A model generated the notes under the pieces. That model was not told where the DNA came from. It did no database searches and was given only the letters and a program-made list of their open reading frames with translations. A stretch of 64,000 nucleotides of DNA from Moraxella atlantae NBRC 14588. GTDB lineage: Bacteria; Pseudomonadota; Gammaproteobacteria; Pseudomonadales; Moraxellaceae. A program made the translations under genes and the position numbers. The stretch covers positions 1 to 64,000 of the forward strand of contig NZ_BCUL01000001.1 of NCBI RefSeq assembly GCF_001591265.1. The letters run 5' to 3'. Positions 34,421-44,176 of the stretch are shown here, in pieces (position 1 is the first letter of the stretch; every line of letters starts with the position of its first letter).

Positions 34421-35227
34421 TTAGCGCACAAATTGCGCAGGGTTGATCGGCGTACCGCGGTAGCGAATCTGAAACTCCAACGCCGATTGATTGACGCTTG
34501 GCGCGTAGCCGACATTGGCAATCGTTTGTCCTGCTTGCACGGTTTGTTTTTCTTGTACCAAAATATTGCCCAAATGTGCATAAGCGCTGATGTAGTCATT
34601 GCTGTGCTGAATCAGCACCAACCGCCCGTACTCTGGTAAATCGCTGCCGACATACAACACCGTGCCTGCTTGTGCGGCGCGCACTGCTGTGCCTGCAGGG
34701 GCAGCAAACCACATACCAAGGCTGTTAGCGGATTTATCAAATCCACGAATGATATTGCCCGAGACGGGACGTAGCCACGTTTGCGCCGTCCAGTTGGGTG
34801 TATTGTTTGGCATGCTGGTAGGCATGGTATTGGGCATTGGGCGCGGTGTGCCTGCCACAATCGGCGCGGTGGTGCGTGGGGTATTATACACAGGGCGCGG
34901 TGCAGCAGTGCTGACGCTACGCTGATTGGTCAAGCGCAAACGCTGGCCAGGATAGATGGTATAATTGCTGTCTAAGCCGTTGAGTGCGCCAATTTGACGA
35001 TAATCAAGCCCGTAACGGCTGGCAATCGCGCTGACCGTATCGCCGCGCCGCACCACATATACGGGCGGGGCGTTACTGACCAAGACCGTGCGCGTATGCG
35101 GTGCATTGGTCGGCTGACGCGGTGCAGAACACGCTACCAAGCCGATACTTGCCGCCAGTACGGCAGACCATGCCAAAAGCTGTGATGACTGGGGTGAATA
35201 GATACAATCGCCAACAAACGCGCGCAT
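34421..35227 (-). CDS. nlpD: LysM and LytM-domain lipoprotein, NlpD-like
   Basis: 268 residues. Lipobox GLVACSAP (Cys33), LysM peptidoglycan-binding domain at about 53-97 (VYVVRRGDTVSAIASRYGLD), a P/T/N-rich linker, then an M23/LytM domain (about 150-268) ending SALEFQIRYRGTPINPAQF. The zinc ligands are lost: no HxxxD at the first site and Glu for the usual HxH histidine. This matches E. coli NlpD, which lacks peptidase activity and activates the amidase AmiC at division. The ATG at 35227 follows AAGAGGTT. The usual neighbours surE, pcm and rpoS are absent here. Confidence 0.85.
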   Translation of the reverse strand: MRAFVGDCIYSPQSSQLLAWSAVLAASIGLVACSAPRQPTNAPHTRTVLVSNAPPVYVVRRGDTVSAIASRYGLDYRQIGALNGLDSNYTIYPGQRLRLTNQRSVSTAAPRPVYNTPRTTAPIVAGTPRPMPNTMPTSMPNNTPNWTAQTWLRPVSGNIIRGFDKSANSLGMWFAAPAGTAVRAAQAGTVLYVGSDLPEYGRLVLIQHSNDYISAYAHLGNILVQEKQTVQAGQTIANVGYAPSVNQSALEFQIRYRGTPINPAQFVR

Positions 35228-35321
35228 AACAACATAACCTCTTATTTTTACTAGCAATTATTTTTTAACCCAACAAGGCAGCAAGTTTTTTCAACAAACA
35301 TTGGGACGCTTAATGCTACCA

Positions 35322-36227
35322 TCAAAACAGCCGCGCTCCGCCTGTGATGCCGTAAATTTGCCCCGTGACATAACTGGCCTCATCTGACGCCAAAAACACG
35401 TAAACGCCTGCCAATTCAACAGGCTGACCTGCGCGCTGAAGGGTGCTCTCTTGCCCAAAATCAACCACGGCTTCAGGGTCACGACCACAGGCGACTTGTA
35501 ATGGTGTCCAAATCGGGCCAGGGGCTACAGCATTGACCCGAATGCCGCGCTCAGCAAACTGCGCTGCCAGCCCTTTGGTTAGGTTTGCCAATGCGGCTTT
35601 GGTGGCAGCGTATTGCAGCAAATTGGTCGTCGGCTCAAAGCCTTGAATCGAGCTGGTGGTGATAATGCTAGCACCTGCTGGCAAATAGTCCAACGCGGTT
35701 TGGATAGAAAAAATCTGTGAAAACACATTGATATCAAACGTTTTGCGCAGCTCATCGGCCGTCAAATCCTCCAAACGCTCGACCACTATTTGCCGCCCTG
35801 CGTTTAATACCAAAATATCAAGTCCGCCAAAAGCTTCAGCCGTATCTTTGACGATTTGGCGGCTGGCGTGCTCATCTTGCAAATCAGCAGGCAGTAGCAA
35901 GGCGCGCTGTCCTGCCGCCTCAATCAAGGATTTGACTTGTTCAGCGTCGCTTTGCTCCTCGGGCAAAAAACTAATCGCCACGTCTGCGCCTTCACGGGCA
36001 AACGCAATCGCCACCGCACGCCCAATACCCGAGTCACCACCCGTTATCAACGCCTTGCGCCCCTGCAAGCGCCCGTGACCGCGGTAACTGTCCTCGCCAC
36101 AATCAGGGATATATTTCATCTGTTGTTGTACGCCGGGGTTAGGCTGTTTTTCGGGCGGAAAATCACCATCATGATACGCGGTGAGTGGATTGGTTGGCGT
36201 TTGTTTATCGGTTGCTTGTTGGTTCAT
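35322..36227 (-). CDS. SDR-family oxidoreductase, YghA-like
   Basis: 301 residues. Rossmann motif ITGGDSGIGRAVA (about 60), NAG motif LNAGRQ, catalytic Ser in TTSSIQGF and YxxxK as YAATK, then APGPIWTPLQ. The 50-residue N-terminal extension with PEKQPNPGVQQQMKY is the mark of the general-stress SDR group (E. coli YghA, B. subtilis YhdF). NADP-linked reduction is likely; the physiological substrate is unknown. Monocistronic by position. Confidence 0.87.
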   Translation of the reverse strand: MNQQATDKQTPTNPLTAYHDGDFPPEKQPNPGVQQQMKYIPDCGEDSYRGHGRLQGRKALITGGDSGIGRAVAIAFAREGADVAISFLPEEQSDAEQVKSLIEAAGQRALLLPADLQDEHASRQIVKDTAEAFGGLDILVLNAGRQIVVERLEDLTADELRKTFDINVFSQIFSIQTALDYLPAGASIITTSSIQGFEPTTNLLQYAATKAALANLTKGLAAQFAERGIRVNAVAPGPIWTPLQVACGRDPEAVVDFGQESTLQRAGQPVELAGVYVFLASDEASYVTGQIYGITGGARLF

Positions 36228-36430
36228 ATTTATACCTGATTGATTATGTTAATTTTAAAAATTTAAACCAATATCTTTTTAAGTTAAATAAATTAAAAAG
36301 TATCTGGCTATCAGACCTTCGGCATTGTGCCATAATACGCCCCCGTACTTGGGCGCGTAAGCGTCTTATTTTGGTAAGCGTATGTTAAAGCGGCAGTAAA
36401 AAAACGGCACAAATCAAAAAAGTGACCAAT

Positions 36431-36461
36431 AAAAAAGGCAGACAAAACGCCTGCCTTTTGC
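36431..36461 (-). terminator. Terminator after sat
   Basis: AAAAGGCAG (36433-36441) with CTGCCTTTT (36451-36459); on the minus strand it is followed by T6. About 17 bp after the sat stop. Confidence 0.85.
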
Positions 36462-36477
36462 ACAGTTAGCCCAAACG

Positions 36478-37785
36478 TTATTTGGCAGAATGGCCTTTGA
36501 GCTCAACTTTATGTTTTTCATGCTCGCCTAAGCCTTGGTAGTAGGCACGCAAAATCTCTAGCACCTCTGGACGGCTGAAGTTTTCAGGCACATAGTCATC
36601 TTCTGATAATGCCTTGCGCAATTTAGTACCCGACACTTTAACGTGAGAATGCTCATCGTGTGGGCAAGTTTTGGTCGAAGCCATCGCCTCACACTCATCA
36701 CACCAGAACGTCCAGTCAATTTTTAGCGGTTGGGTGACAAGATCATTGGGCTGCAGCGTATCAAAAATGTGTTGTGCGTCAAATGCACCATAATAATCGC
36801 CAACGCCTGCATGGTCGCGCCCAACAATCAGATGGCTACAACCATAATTTTGGCGAAATAGCGCGTGCAACAACGCCTCACGTGGCCCTGCATAACGCAT
36901 ATCAAGCGGATAACCTGCTTGAATAACGGTGTCTTTGCGGAAGTAATTGTCAATCAAAGTTGCAATCGCTTCTTGGCGCACTTCAGCAGGGATATCACCG
37001 GGTTTAAGCGCGCCCAAAAGTGAGTGGATCAACACACCGTCACAAATTTCGATGGCGATTTTGGCAAGGTATTCATGCGAGCGGTGCATGGGGTTGCGGG
37101 TTTGGAACGCGGCAACAGTTTTCCAGCCTTTTTGTTTAAAAATTTCACGGGTTTGCGTAGGCGTAAGATAAATATCGCCGTATTTTTCGGGGAAATCGCC
37201 TTCGCTTAGCACCACAACATCGCCTGCCAAATTGACATCACCTTGTGCCATCACCAGTGCAACGCCTGGGTGAGCGGTATCGGTCGTGCCAAAAACGGTT
37301 TGGCATTCATGCGCTTTGTCGATGGTGTATTTTTCTGTTAGCGTCAAAATACCCATCACGGTGTCATTGTGCACCAATGCTACCTCATCGCCGATGGTCA
37401 GACGATCAGCGGTTGCCTGGTCGGTTGATAGGGTAATTGGAATTGGCCAAAATACGCCAGCGTTATCGCCTGTTGCTAGGTGCATGTTATCGCACACCGA
37501 TTGCCAATCGGCTTGGTTCATAAAACCATCAAGTGGGGTAAAGCCGCCAATGCCCAGCATAATCAAGTCACCTGCTTCGCGTGAGGTGATGTTGATTTTG
37601 GGTAGGTTTTCGGCTTTTTGTTGGGCGGCGACAAGCGCGTCACCTGTCAAAAGTTTGGGTTTGAGCACAGAGCTGCCGTGTGGTGGTACCAAGCCATCGG
37701 TGGGCTGATTGGTGGCACTGGCAGGGATGGCATCGGCGGCGTTATGGCTATGTGGGGTAGCGGATGCAAGATTTGCTTGGGTCAT
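36478..37785 (-). CDS. sat: Sulfate adenylyltransferase, single-subunit
   Basis: ATP sulfurylase: makes APS from sulfate and ATP. 435 residues; the homo-oligomeric Sat type, not CysDN. Visible: [22 protein letters not shown] (nucleotide-binding, HxxH-like), [12 protein letters not shown] and a C-terminal zinc-like set [18 protein letters not shown]. An N-terminal extension of about 35 residues rich in A, T and H is unusual. No APS kinase domain follows, although the local CysH is of the PAPS type, so a separate cysC is needed. Divergent from cysI. Confidence 0.93.
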   Translation of the reverse strand: MTQANLASATPHSHNAADAIPASATNQPTDGLVPPHGSSVLKPKLLTGDALVAAQQKAENLPKINITSREAGDLIMLGIGGFTPLDGFMNQADWQSVCDNMHLATGDNAGVFWPIPITLSTDQATADRLTIGDEVALVHNDTVMGILTLTEKYTIDKAHECQTVFGTTDTAHPGVALVMAQGDVNLAGDVVVLSEGDFPEKYGDIYLTPTQTREIFKQKGWKTVAAFQTRNPMHRSHEYLAKIAIEICDGVLIHSLLGALKPGDIPAEVRQEAIATLIDNYFRKDTVIQAGYPLDMRYAGPREALLHALFRQNYGCSHLIVGRDHAGVGDYYGAFDAQHIFDTLQPNDLVTQPLKIDWTFWCDECEAMASTKTCPHDEHSHVKVSGTKLRKALSEDDYVPENFSRPEVLEILRAYYQGLGEHEKHKVELKGHSAK

Positions 37786-38140
37786 CGTTGTTCCTATTGG
37801 TTTTTTGCTGAGATAAAAAATTAACGTTTAATCATAGGCGATTTGGCGATAGTTATAAAATGGTTTTTTTGTCTAGGGTTATCACGGTTTGGAATTTAGC
37901 CATAACTTTATCACCAATTAGAATTTAGCAAACTGCCAGTGAAGTTTTAAGATAGCCGATTAATTTGTATCAAGCCATGCAAAATCATACGGCAAAATTA
38001 CAAGCGGCTTAGTAACTGCTTAATAACTATTGCAAACGGTGATTTTGTTATACAATAGCCGATTACTGATAGATCGATCAAAAGTATCAACAACAAGGCA
38101 CCTGCCAGCCAACCACAAGCAATCAGCCAACGAGGTGATT
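37786..38140. promoter_or_regulatory. Divergent sat-cysI regulatory region
   Basis: 355 bp without a gene, A/T-rich. Toward cysI a -10-like TACAAT sits at 38051-38056. Both genes belong to sulfate reduction, so a shared activator site (CysB-type) is expected, but I could not identify one with confidence. Confidence 0.35.
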
Positions 38141-39826
38141 ATGTACCAATACAATGCCATCGACCAGCAGTTGGTCAATGACCGCGTGGCGCAGTTTCGC
38201 GACCAAACTCGCCGCTATTTAGCAGGTGAGCTGACCGAAGAAGAATTTTTGCCGCTACGTTTGATGAATGGGCTATATATTCAGCGTTACGCACCGATGT
38301 TGCGTATTGCCATTCCGTATGGTTTGATGGCAAGCTATCAGCTACGCAAACTTGCCGACATCACCGAGCAGTATGACAAAGGCTATGGGCATTTTACCAC
38401 GCGCACCAATATTCAGCTTAACTGGGTCAAGGTTGAAGAAGTCCCCGATATTCTAGCCGAACTTGCCAGTGTGCAGATGCACGCCATTCAAACTTCGGGC
38501 AACTGTATCCGCAATACCACCACCGATCCATATGCAGGCGTGAACGCTGGGGAAGTTGCCGATCCACGCCCCTATTGCGAGATTATTCGCCAGTGGTCTA
38601 CCTTTCATCCTGAATTTACCTATTTGCCGCGCAAGTTTAAAATCGCGGTGATCGGCAGCAAAGAAGACCGCGCTGCAACCATGCTGCACGATATTGGCTT
38701 ACATATCGTGAAAAATGATGCAGGCGAGTTGGGTTTTGAAGTCATCGTTGGCGGCGGGCTTGGGCGTACGCCTGTCATTGGTAAGGTGATCCGCGAATTT
38801 TTGCCCGAAAAAGACTTGCTATCGTATTTAGATTCGGTGTTACGCGTGTACAACCAGTACGGACGGCGCGATAACAAATACAAAGCGCGGATTAAAATTT
38901 TGGTTGAAAGCATGGGCAAAGATGCGTTTGCTGAGTTGGTTGAGCAAGACTGGCAAGTCTACAATCAAGACGGTGCATTGACTTTAACGCCCGAGCAAAT
39001 TGAGTATGCTAAATCATTTTTTAGCAGTCCTGACTACCAAGATTTTGGTACAGATTTGCCTGCCATTGAGCAAAGCTTGCAGGATAAACTGGCGACTGAT
39101 AGCGAATTTGCTGCTTGGTACGCGCACAACACCCATACCCACAAAGTAGCAGGCTATCGTATCGTTACGCTATCGCTCAAGCCATATTTGCAAATTGCAG
39201 GTGATGTCACCTCAACCCAAATGCGCGTGATTGCCGATTTGGCGGATCGTTACAATTTTGGCGAGATTCGCAGCACCCACCACCAAAACTTGGTATTTAG
39301 TGACATCGCGTTGGGTGATTTGTATGAACTGTGGCAAGCACTTGCCGAGTACAATTTGGCACGTCCCAACATCGGCACGCTCACCGATATCATCGCGTGT
39401 CCTGGTTTTGATTATTGCGCGCTTGCCAATGCCAGCACACTCAATATCGTAGATCAAATCAACGCACATTTTGAACAAGTTGATTATGTGCATGATTTGG
39501 GTGATTTGCGCTTGAATATCTCAGGCTGTATGAATGCTTGTGCACACCACCATGTGGGCGATATTGGGATTTTGGGCGTGGATAAAAAAGGCGAGTATTG
39601 GTACCAAATTTCGCTGGGCGGTTCATCCAAACAAGACGCCAAACTTGGGCAAATTCTTGGGCGGTCAGTGGCGATGGACGCGGTGGCAAGCACGTTGGAT
39701 GATATTTTGCAAGTGTATCTGACCGAGCGTCAGCCTGAAGAGCTGTTTGCCGACACCGTGGCGCGGATTGGGATTGAGCCGTTTCAAGCGCGCGTGTATC
39801 GCGACAACGCACCCAGCGAAGCCTAA
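38141..39826 (+). CDS. cysI: Sulfite reductase haemoprotein subunit
   Basis: Six-electron reduction of sulfite to sulfide using a coupled sirohaem and [4Fe-4S]. 561 residues. Cluster cysteines: CPGFDYC (C-x5-C) and SGCMNAC (C-x3-C) in the second half; sirohaem-binding basic residues in FTTRTNIQLNW and RSTHHQNLV. The ATG at 38141 has GAGGTGATT in front; the longer frame upstream is not needed. No cysJ flavoprotein is adjacent; the DUF934 gene follows instead, as in many proteobacteria with this arrangement. Electron donor unknown. Confidence 0.93.
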   Translation: MYQYNAIDQQLVNDRVAQFRDQTRRYLAGELTEEEFLPLRLMNGLYIQRYAPMLRIAIPYGLMASYQLRKLADITEQYDKGYGHFTTRTNIQLNWVKVEEVPDILAELASVQMHAIQTSGNCIRNTTTDPYAGVNAGEVADPRPYCEIIRQWSTFHPEFTYLPRKFKIAVIGSKEDRAATMLHDIGLHIVKNDAGELGFEVIVGGGLGRTPVIGKVIREFLPEKDLLSYLDSVLRVYNQYGRRDNKYKARIKILVESMGKDAFAELVEQDWQVYNQDGALTLTPEQIEYAKSFFSSPDYQDFGTDLPAIEQSLQDKLATDSEFAAWYAHNTHTHKVAGYRIVTLSLKPYLQIAGDVTSTQMRVIADLADRYNFGEIRSTHHQNLVFSDIALGDLYELWQALAEYNLARPNIGTLTDIIACPGFDYCALANASTLNIVDQINAHFEQVDYVHDLGDLRLNISGCMNACAHHHVGDIGILGVDKKGEYWYQISLGGSSKQDAKLGQILGRSVAMDAVASTLDDILQVYLTERQPEELFADTVARIGIEPFQARVYRDNAPSEA

Positions 39827-39866
39827 TACCACCACCGATTAACGACAAAAAAAGGATTGCGCCTGT

Positions 39867-40526
39867 ATGCCGCTTATTGACCGCACGCATATCATCGAAT
39901 CTGACGCATTTTACCCTGCCGATAGCAGTGCACGGCAATTTATTGACTTGACTGACACGGTGCAGGGCGTTGCCTTGCAGCCCGATGCCCGTGAAATCGT
40001 CTATAGTCTGATGCCGCTTGCTTTGCTGACTGAAGATGCCAGCGCAGATGACAACAAAACCGCCAAAGCCAAACAAGCTGCGCGTAAGCAGCAACTTGCC
40101 GAGCGTTTGCCCACACTGATCGATGATGTCGCATATTTGGCAGCGAATACAACCGATGCACAACGCGTTACGCTGCTGTTGTCGGGTGACACCGACTACC
40201 AAACAGTAGCGCACGCTTTGCCGCAGATTTTGCCGCACCTAGATGCGGTGACAATTTATTTTGCAGGTTTTCGCGATGGACGCGGCTATAGCCTAGCCCA
40301 AAGCATGCGTATGCACCCCGATTTTGGCGACACCATCTTGCGCGCGCTGGGTGACATCTTGCCTGATACATTAGAGCCACTGGCGCAGGTTGGTTTTAGT
40401 CAATTTGTCATTGATGATACAAACTTTGATGACGCGTGGTTTGCATATTTTGACAGTATTCGCCACCCATATGATGGACGCAGCGCGCAAGAATTACCGA
40501 TGTTTAGCCGCGTACAGACAAAATAA
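39867..40526 (+). CDS. DUF934 family protein, sulfite-reduction accessory
   Basis: 219 residues, soluble. C-terminal half has the family pattern: FAGFRDGRGYSLAQSMR, then DILPDTLEPLAQVGFSQFVIDD. DUF934 genes co-occur with cysI across proteobacteria and are thought to help sulfite reduction; the biochemical role is not settled. This copy carries an A/K/Q-rich insert (residues about 58-78, KTAKAKQAARKQQLAER). Starts 40 bp after cysI; the ATG is preceded by AAAAAAAGGATTGCGCCTGT. Confidence 0.85.
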   Translation: MPLIDRTHIIESDAFYPADSSARQFIDLTDTVQGVALQPDAREIVYSLMPLALLTEDASADDNKTAKAKQAARKQQLAERLPTLIDDVAYLAANTTDAQRVTLLLSGDTDYQTVAHALPQILPHLDAVTIYFAGFRDGRGYSLAQSMRMHPDFGDTILRALGDILPDTLEPLAQVGFSQFVIDDTNFDDAWFAYFDSIRHPYDGRSAQELPMFSRVQTK

Positions 40527-40671
40527 ATGTACGCGTGGCTCAAATAAAGCAATAAACCAAATCGAATTTTGGCATAAGTATATCGGTAATTGGCACTTTT
40601 TTGGCATAACAAATCCGTTTACACTAACGGGCTAATTTTAACTGTATTTGATGAAAAGATGGGGACACACC

Positions 40672-41307
40672 GTGAGTAACAAACTCAATATCGACCTTGA
40701 CGCGGCAAACGCCGAGCTAAAAGACAAGTCTGCCGAAGACATCGTGGCATGGGCATTGCAGCATGCCAACAATCCGATTATCACCACCAATTTTCGCCCA
40801 TACGAGTCGGTGATTTTGCATATGGTTGCCAAGCAACGCCCAGACATCACGGTGTTGTTTGTCGATTCTGGTTACAACACTGAGGCGACTTATCGCCATG
40901 CGATGGATTTGATCAAACGCTTGAACCTCAATGTGGTGACGTATTTACCACAACAGACCGCTGCATGGCGCGATGTGTATTTTAACGGTATTCCAAGCGT
41001 CAATAACCCTGCGCACGCGGAATTTACCCAGCAGGTTAAACTTGAACCATTTGGGCGCGCGCTCAAAGAAATCAACCCAGATTTGTGGATCAATGCAATT
41101 CGCCGTGACCAAACCGAATTTCGTCAATCGCTTGATGTGGTGACCGAGAGCAAAGACGGTATTGTTAAGGTTGCGCCGTTATTTCATTGGACAGAAGATG
41201 ATTTGGAAGACTACCTTAAAGCCAATGATTTGCCCAATGAGCACGACTACTTTGACCCCACCAAAGTGGAAGAAAACCGCGAATGTGGTTTGCACACGCA
41301 GCTATAA
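40672..41307 (+). CDS. cysH: Phosphoadenylyl-sulfate reductase (thioredoxin-type)
   Basis: Reduces PAPS to sulfite with thioredoxin. 211 residues. Visible: TTNFRPYESVILHM, LFVDSGYNTEATYRHA (P-loop-like PP-loop fold), RRDQTEFRQ and the C-terminal redox Cys in RECGLH. The paired cysteines (CC and CxxC) that carry the [4Fe-4S] cluster of APS reductases are absent, so PAPS is the likely substrate. Start GTG at 40672 follows GGGGACACACC; a TTG/ATG start 21-24 bp upstream is possible but lacks a ribosome site. Confidence 0.92.
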   Translation: MSNKLNIDLDAANAELKDKSAEDIVAWALQHANNPIITTNFRPYESVILHMVAKQRPDITVLFVDSGYNTEATYRHAMDLIKRLNLNVVTYLPQQTAAWRDVYFNGIPSVNNPAHAEFTQQVKLEPFGRALKEINPDLWINAIRRDQTEFRQSLDVVTESKDGIVKVAPLFHWTEDDLEDYLKANDLPNEHDYFDPTKVEENRECGLHTQL

Positions 41308-41361
41308 GCCCATAGCCGTCATATCTTTGACAACCACACAGCGCACGCCAAGGGCAAGCGT

Positions 41362-41392
41362 AAAAAAGCTGGACACCGCGTTCAGCTTTTTT
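41362..41392 (+). terminator. Terminator after cysH
   Basis: AAAAAAGCTG / CAGCTTTTTT with an 11-base loop; lies 55 bp after cysH and 75 bp before cysG. Confidence 0.85.
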
Positions 41393-41466
41393 GTCTTTCA
41401 CTGTCATCAGGTATATTCTGAGATGCATTTGTTGGTCAATCAGCAAAACAGGCACAAGGGGCAAGT

Positions 41467-42897
41467 ATGAATACCTTACCGCTATTTTTTAAGCTAGAAC
41501 ACCAAGCCGTGTTGATTGTTGGCGGCGGAGAGGTTGCGCTGCGTAAGGCGACACTGCTGGCGCGGGCAGGGGCGCATATTACCTTTATCGCCAAGCGTTA
41601 TCAAACCAGTCTACAAGCCGCGTTTGGTGACCAACCGCAACACACCTTGCACACGGGCACGTATGACAGTGCGTTACTTACAGGTAAAACCTTGGTGATT
41701 GCTTGCACCGATGACACGGCACTCAATGAGCGGATTTATCGCGACTGCCAAGCGCAGCATATCCCTGTCAATGTGGTGGATAATCCGCCACTGTGTACGT
41801 TTATTTTTCCTGCTATCATTGACCGTGATCCAATTACGGTGGCAGTATCAAGCGCGGGCAAGGCCCCTGTATTGGCACGGCTGCTACGCGCCAAAATTGA
41901 AACTGTGATTCCACCGCAGTATGGTGCGTTGGCAGGTTTGGCAGGCAAGTTTCGTGATCATGTCAAAGCGGCGTTGCCAAACATCACCGCGCGGCGTAAG
42001 TTTTGGGAGCAGGTGTTTGAAGGTACGATTGCCGAGCGTGTGTTTGCCAACGATTTGCCTACTGCCGAGCGCGATTTACAAGATTTGTTGGCGGTACATC
42101 GTGATCATCTACCCAGCGAGGCGGCGCAAGTTGGCGCACTGGGCAAGGTGTATATCGTGGGCGCAGGTGCAGGTGCTCCCGATTTGCTGACCTTTAAAGC
42201 CTTACGCTTGATGCAGCAGGCGGATATCGTGTTTTATGATAATTTGGTATCTGCGCCGATTTTGGATTTATGCCGCCGTGACGCGACCAAAATTTATGTC
42301 GGTAAAAAAGCCAGCAATCACGCCGTTAGCCAAGACCAAATCAACGAATTGTTGATCAGACATGCCAAGCAAGGCAAGCGTGTGTTACGCCTCAAAGGCG
42401 GTGACCCGTTTGTGTTCGGGCGCGGCGGTGAGGAAGCCGAACGCTTAGCGGCAGCAGGTGTGGCGTATGAGATTGTACCTGGGATTACCTCAGCGACGGC
42501 GGCGGCAAGCTATGCAGGCATTCCTTTGACCCATCGCGATTATGCCCAGTCGGTACAGTTTGTCACCGCGTGTATCAAAACCAACACCATCAATAACCAG
42601 TTTAGCCAGCTGCTTGACGATAACCAGACACTGGTGTTTTATATGGGTTTAAACCAGTTGGCAGCGATTGCTGATGGCTTGGTGGGGGCAGGACGCGCAC
42701 CCGATACACCGATTGCGATCGTCTCGAATGCAAGCCTACCCAATCAGCGCGTGCTCACAGGCACACTTGCCGATATCGTCGCCAAACAAGCTGAGGCGAA
42801 CTTACCAACGCCTGCGCTACTGATCATCGGCAATGTGGTGAAACTGCATGATACGTTGGCATGGTTTGGGCGCGATCATATGGTAAGTAAAATATAA
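41467..42897 (+). CDS. cysG: Sirohaem synthase (bifunctional)
   Basis: Supplies sirohaem for CysI. 476 residues. N-terminal half (1-210): NAD-dependent precorrin-2 dehydrogenase/ferrochelatase, with VGGGEVALRKATLLARAG and SSAGKAPVLARLLRAKIE. C-terminal half (220-476): uroporphyrinogen-III methyltransferase, with VGAGAGAPDLLTFKALRLM, RLKGGDPFVFGRGGEEA and PGITSATAAASYAGIPLTHR. The ATG follows AAGGGGCAAGT. An IS5-type element begins 3 bp after its stop and leaves the gene whole. Confidence 0.95.
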   Translation: MNTLPLFFKLEHQAVLIVGGGEVALRKATLLARAGAHITFIAKRYQTSLQAAFGDQPQHTLHTGTYDSALLTGKTLVIACTDDTALNERIYRDCQAQHIPVNVVDNPPLCTFIFPAIIDRDPITVAVSSAGKAPVLARLLRAKIETVIPPQYGALAGLAGKFRDHVKAALPNITARRKFWEQVFEGTIAERVFANDLPTAERDLQDLLAVHRDHLPSEAAQVGALGKVYIVGAGAGAPDLLTFKALRLMQQADIVFYDNLVSAPILDLCRRDATKIYVGKKASNHAVSQDQINELLIRHAKQGKRVLRLKGGDPFVFGRGGEEAERLAAAGVAYEIVPGITSATAAASYAGIPLTHRDYAQSVQFVTACIKTNTINNQFSQLLDDNQTLVFYMGLNQLAAIADGLVGAGRAPDTPIAIVSNASLPNQRVLTGTLADIVAKQAEANLPTPALLIIGNVVKLHDTLAWFGRDHMVSKI

Positions 42898-42900
42898 CTA

Positions 42901-44150
42901 GAAACCTTTGCACGAAAAAATGCACAAAAGTTTGTAAAAGTGATATAATACAGTAAAATCAAACAGATAGCAAAAGACACGAATATGGCATGGAAACAAA
43001 CAGGGCAACTCTCCCTAGCAGACAGTCTCATTAACGGACACAAAGCCATCGAAGAACTCGATGAACTACACGACCTAATCAACTGGCAAAGTATCGAACA
43101 CACCCTACGCTACGTTCATAGCAGTGACCGTGGCGAAAGTGCCTTTCACCCTGTCATCATGTTTAAAATCTTACTACTACAAAAACTCTATAACCTATCC
43201 GACCCAGCCATGGAAAAACAACTGGCAAGAGATTTACTATTTCGTCGCTTTGTTGGGCTATCACTTACCGATAACGTACCCGACCACAGCACCATTTGGC
43301 GATACCACAAACACTTAGGTGAACTTGGACTCATTGAACCCTTATTCAACCAAATCAATAAGCAACTAGCCGAGCAAAATATCATCATCAAAGCAGGCAG
43401 TGTTAGCATCATTGATGCCAGTATCGTTGAAGCCAAAAACAAACGAGCTAAAAAAGGCAAACATACCGACAATACCCAAGATAACGAAGCTGCCTACGTC
43501 AGTAAAAAAGACAGCACAGGCAAAGTAAAAACCACCTACGGCTATAAAATCCATCTTAACTGTGATGAAGACAGCTTTGTCAAAAAAGTTCAAACCACCC
43601 CTGCTAATGTCCATGATTCACAATGTTTTACCACGCTTTTAACAGGTGATGAATCTGCCGTTTACGCCGACAGTGCGTATAAAAGCCAAGCCCATGACGA
43701 CTATCTTGCCGAGCATGAGCCGCCTATCAACAATCATATCCATGATAGGGCATGGCGTAATACACCACTTACCGAACAGCAAAAACGTACCAATACCCAA
43801 AAGAGCCAAACCAGAAATACGGTAGAACGGGTATTCGGTCATTTTAAATTGCATTATGGGATGAGCAAGGCTCGTCATCTTGGCTTAATGCAATTTCATA
43901 CCAGTACCTTGCTTGCTAGCATTGTGCATCATTTAAAAACCGCCCTAGGTTTGAAGCGAAAATACGGACTGCCTTAGGGTTATTGTGTCTGTTGGTTGGC
44001 AAAACTAGCCAATAGACGTTAATTGACTGCAATTTGGGAGACTTTTATGCCAATTCGGTGACTTTTTTCGCTTCTTTAACACCAATTCCAGTTTTTAGTT
44101 GAGTTTGAAATTGGTGTCGAGAGATGGTCGCTGGTTTGTGCAAAGGTCTC
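42901..44150 (+). mobile_element. IS5-family insertion sequence, apparently complete
   Basis: 1250 bp. Left end GAAACCTTTGCACG (42901-) and right end, read inward, GAGACCTTTGCACA (ending 44150) form the terminal inverted repeat, with one mismatch in the first dozen bases. AACTA flanks both sides (42896-42900 and 44151-44155), a likely target duplication. One full transposase ORF inside. It landed at the cysG stop codon, so the gene is spared but its downstream DNA is separated from it. Confidence 0.88.
42985..43977 (+). CDS. IS5 family transposase
   Basis: 330 residues. N-terminal DUF772-type domain (FHPVIMFKILLLQKLYNLSDPAMEKQL, then FRRFVGLSLTDNVPDHSTIWRY), then the DDE core: D in SIIDASIVEAK, D in VYADSAYKSQ and E in TRNTVERVFGHFKLHYG, all present, so it may be active. 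No frameshift. RNase-H-like fold; cuts and joins element ends. Confidence 0.93.
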   Translation: MAWKQTGQLSLADSLINGHKAIEELDELHDLINWQSIEHTLRYVHSSDRGESAFHPVIMFKILLLQKLYNLSDPAMEKQLARDLLFRRFVGLSLTDNVPDHSTIWRYHKHLGELGLIEPLFNQINKQLAEQNIIIKAGSVSIIDASIVEAKNKRAKKGKHTDNTQDNEAAYVSKKDSTGKVKTTYGYKIHLNCDEDSFVKKVQTTPANVHDSQCFTTLLTGDESAVYADSAYKSQAHDDYLAEHEPPINNHIHDRAWRNTPLTEQQKRTNTQKSQTRNTVERVFGHFKLHYGMSKARHLGLMQFHTSTLLASIVHHLKTALGLKRKYGLP

Positions 44151-44176
44151 AACTATTTATAAGTAATCTGACAAAA

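Noticed and set aside
39459..40238. 259-codon ORF antisense to cysI and the DUF934 gene
   Set aside because: Spans two real genes and their spacer on the opposite strand; no motifs.
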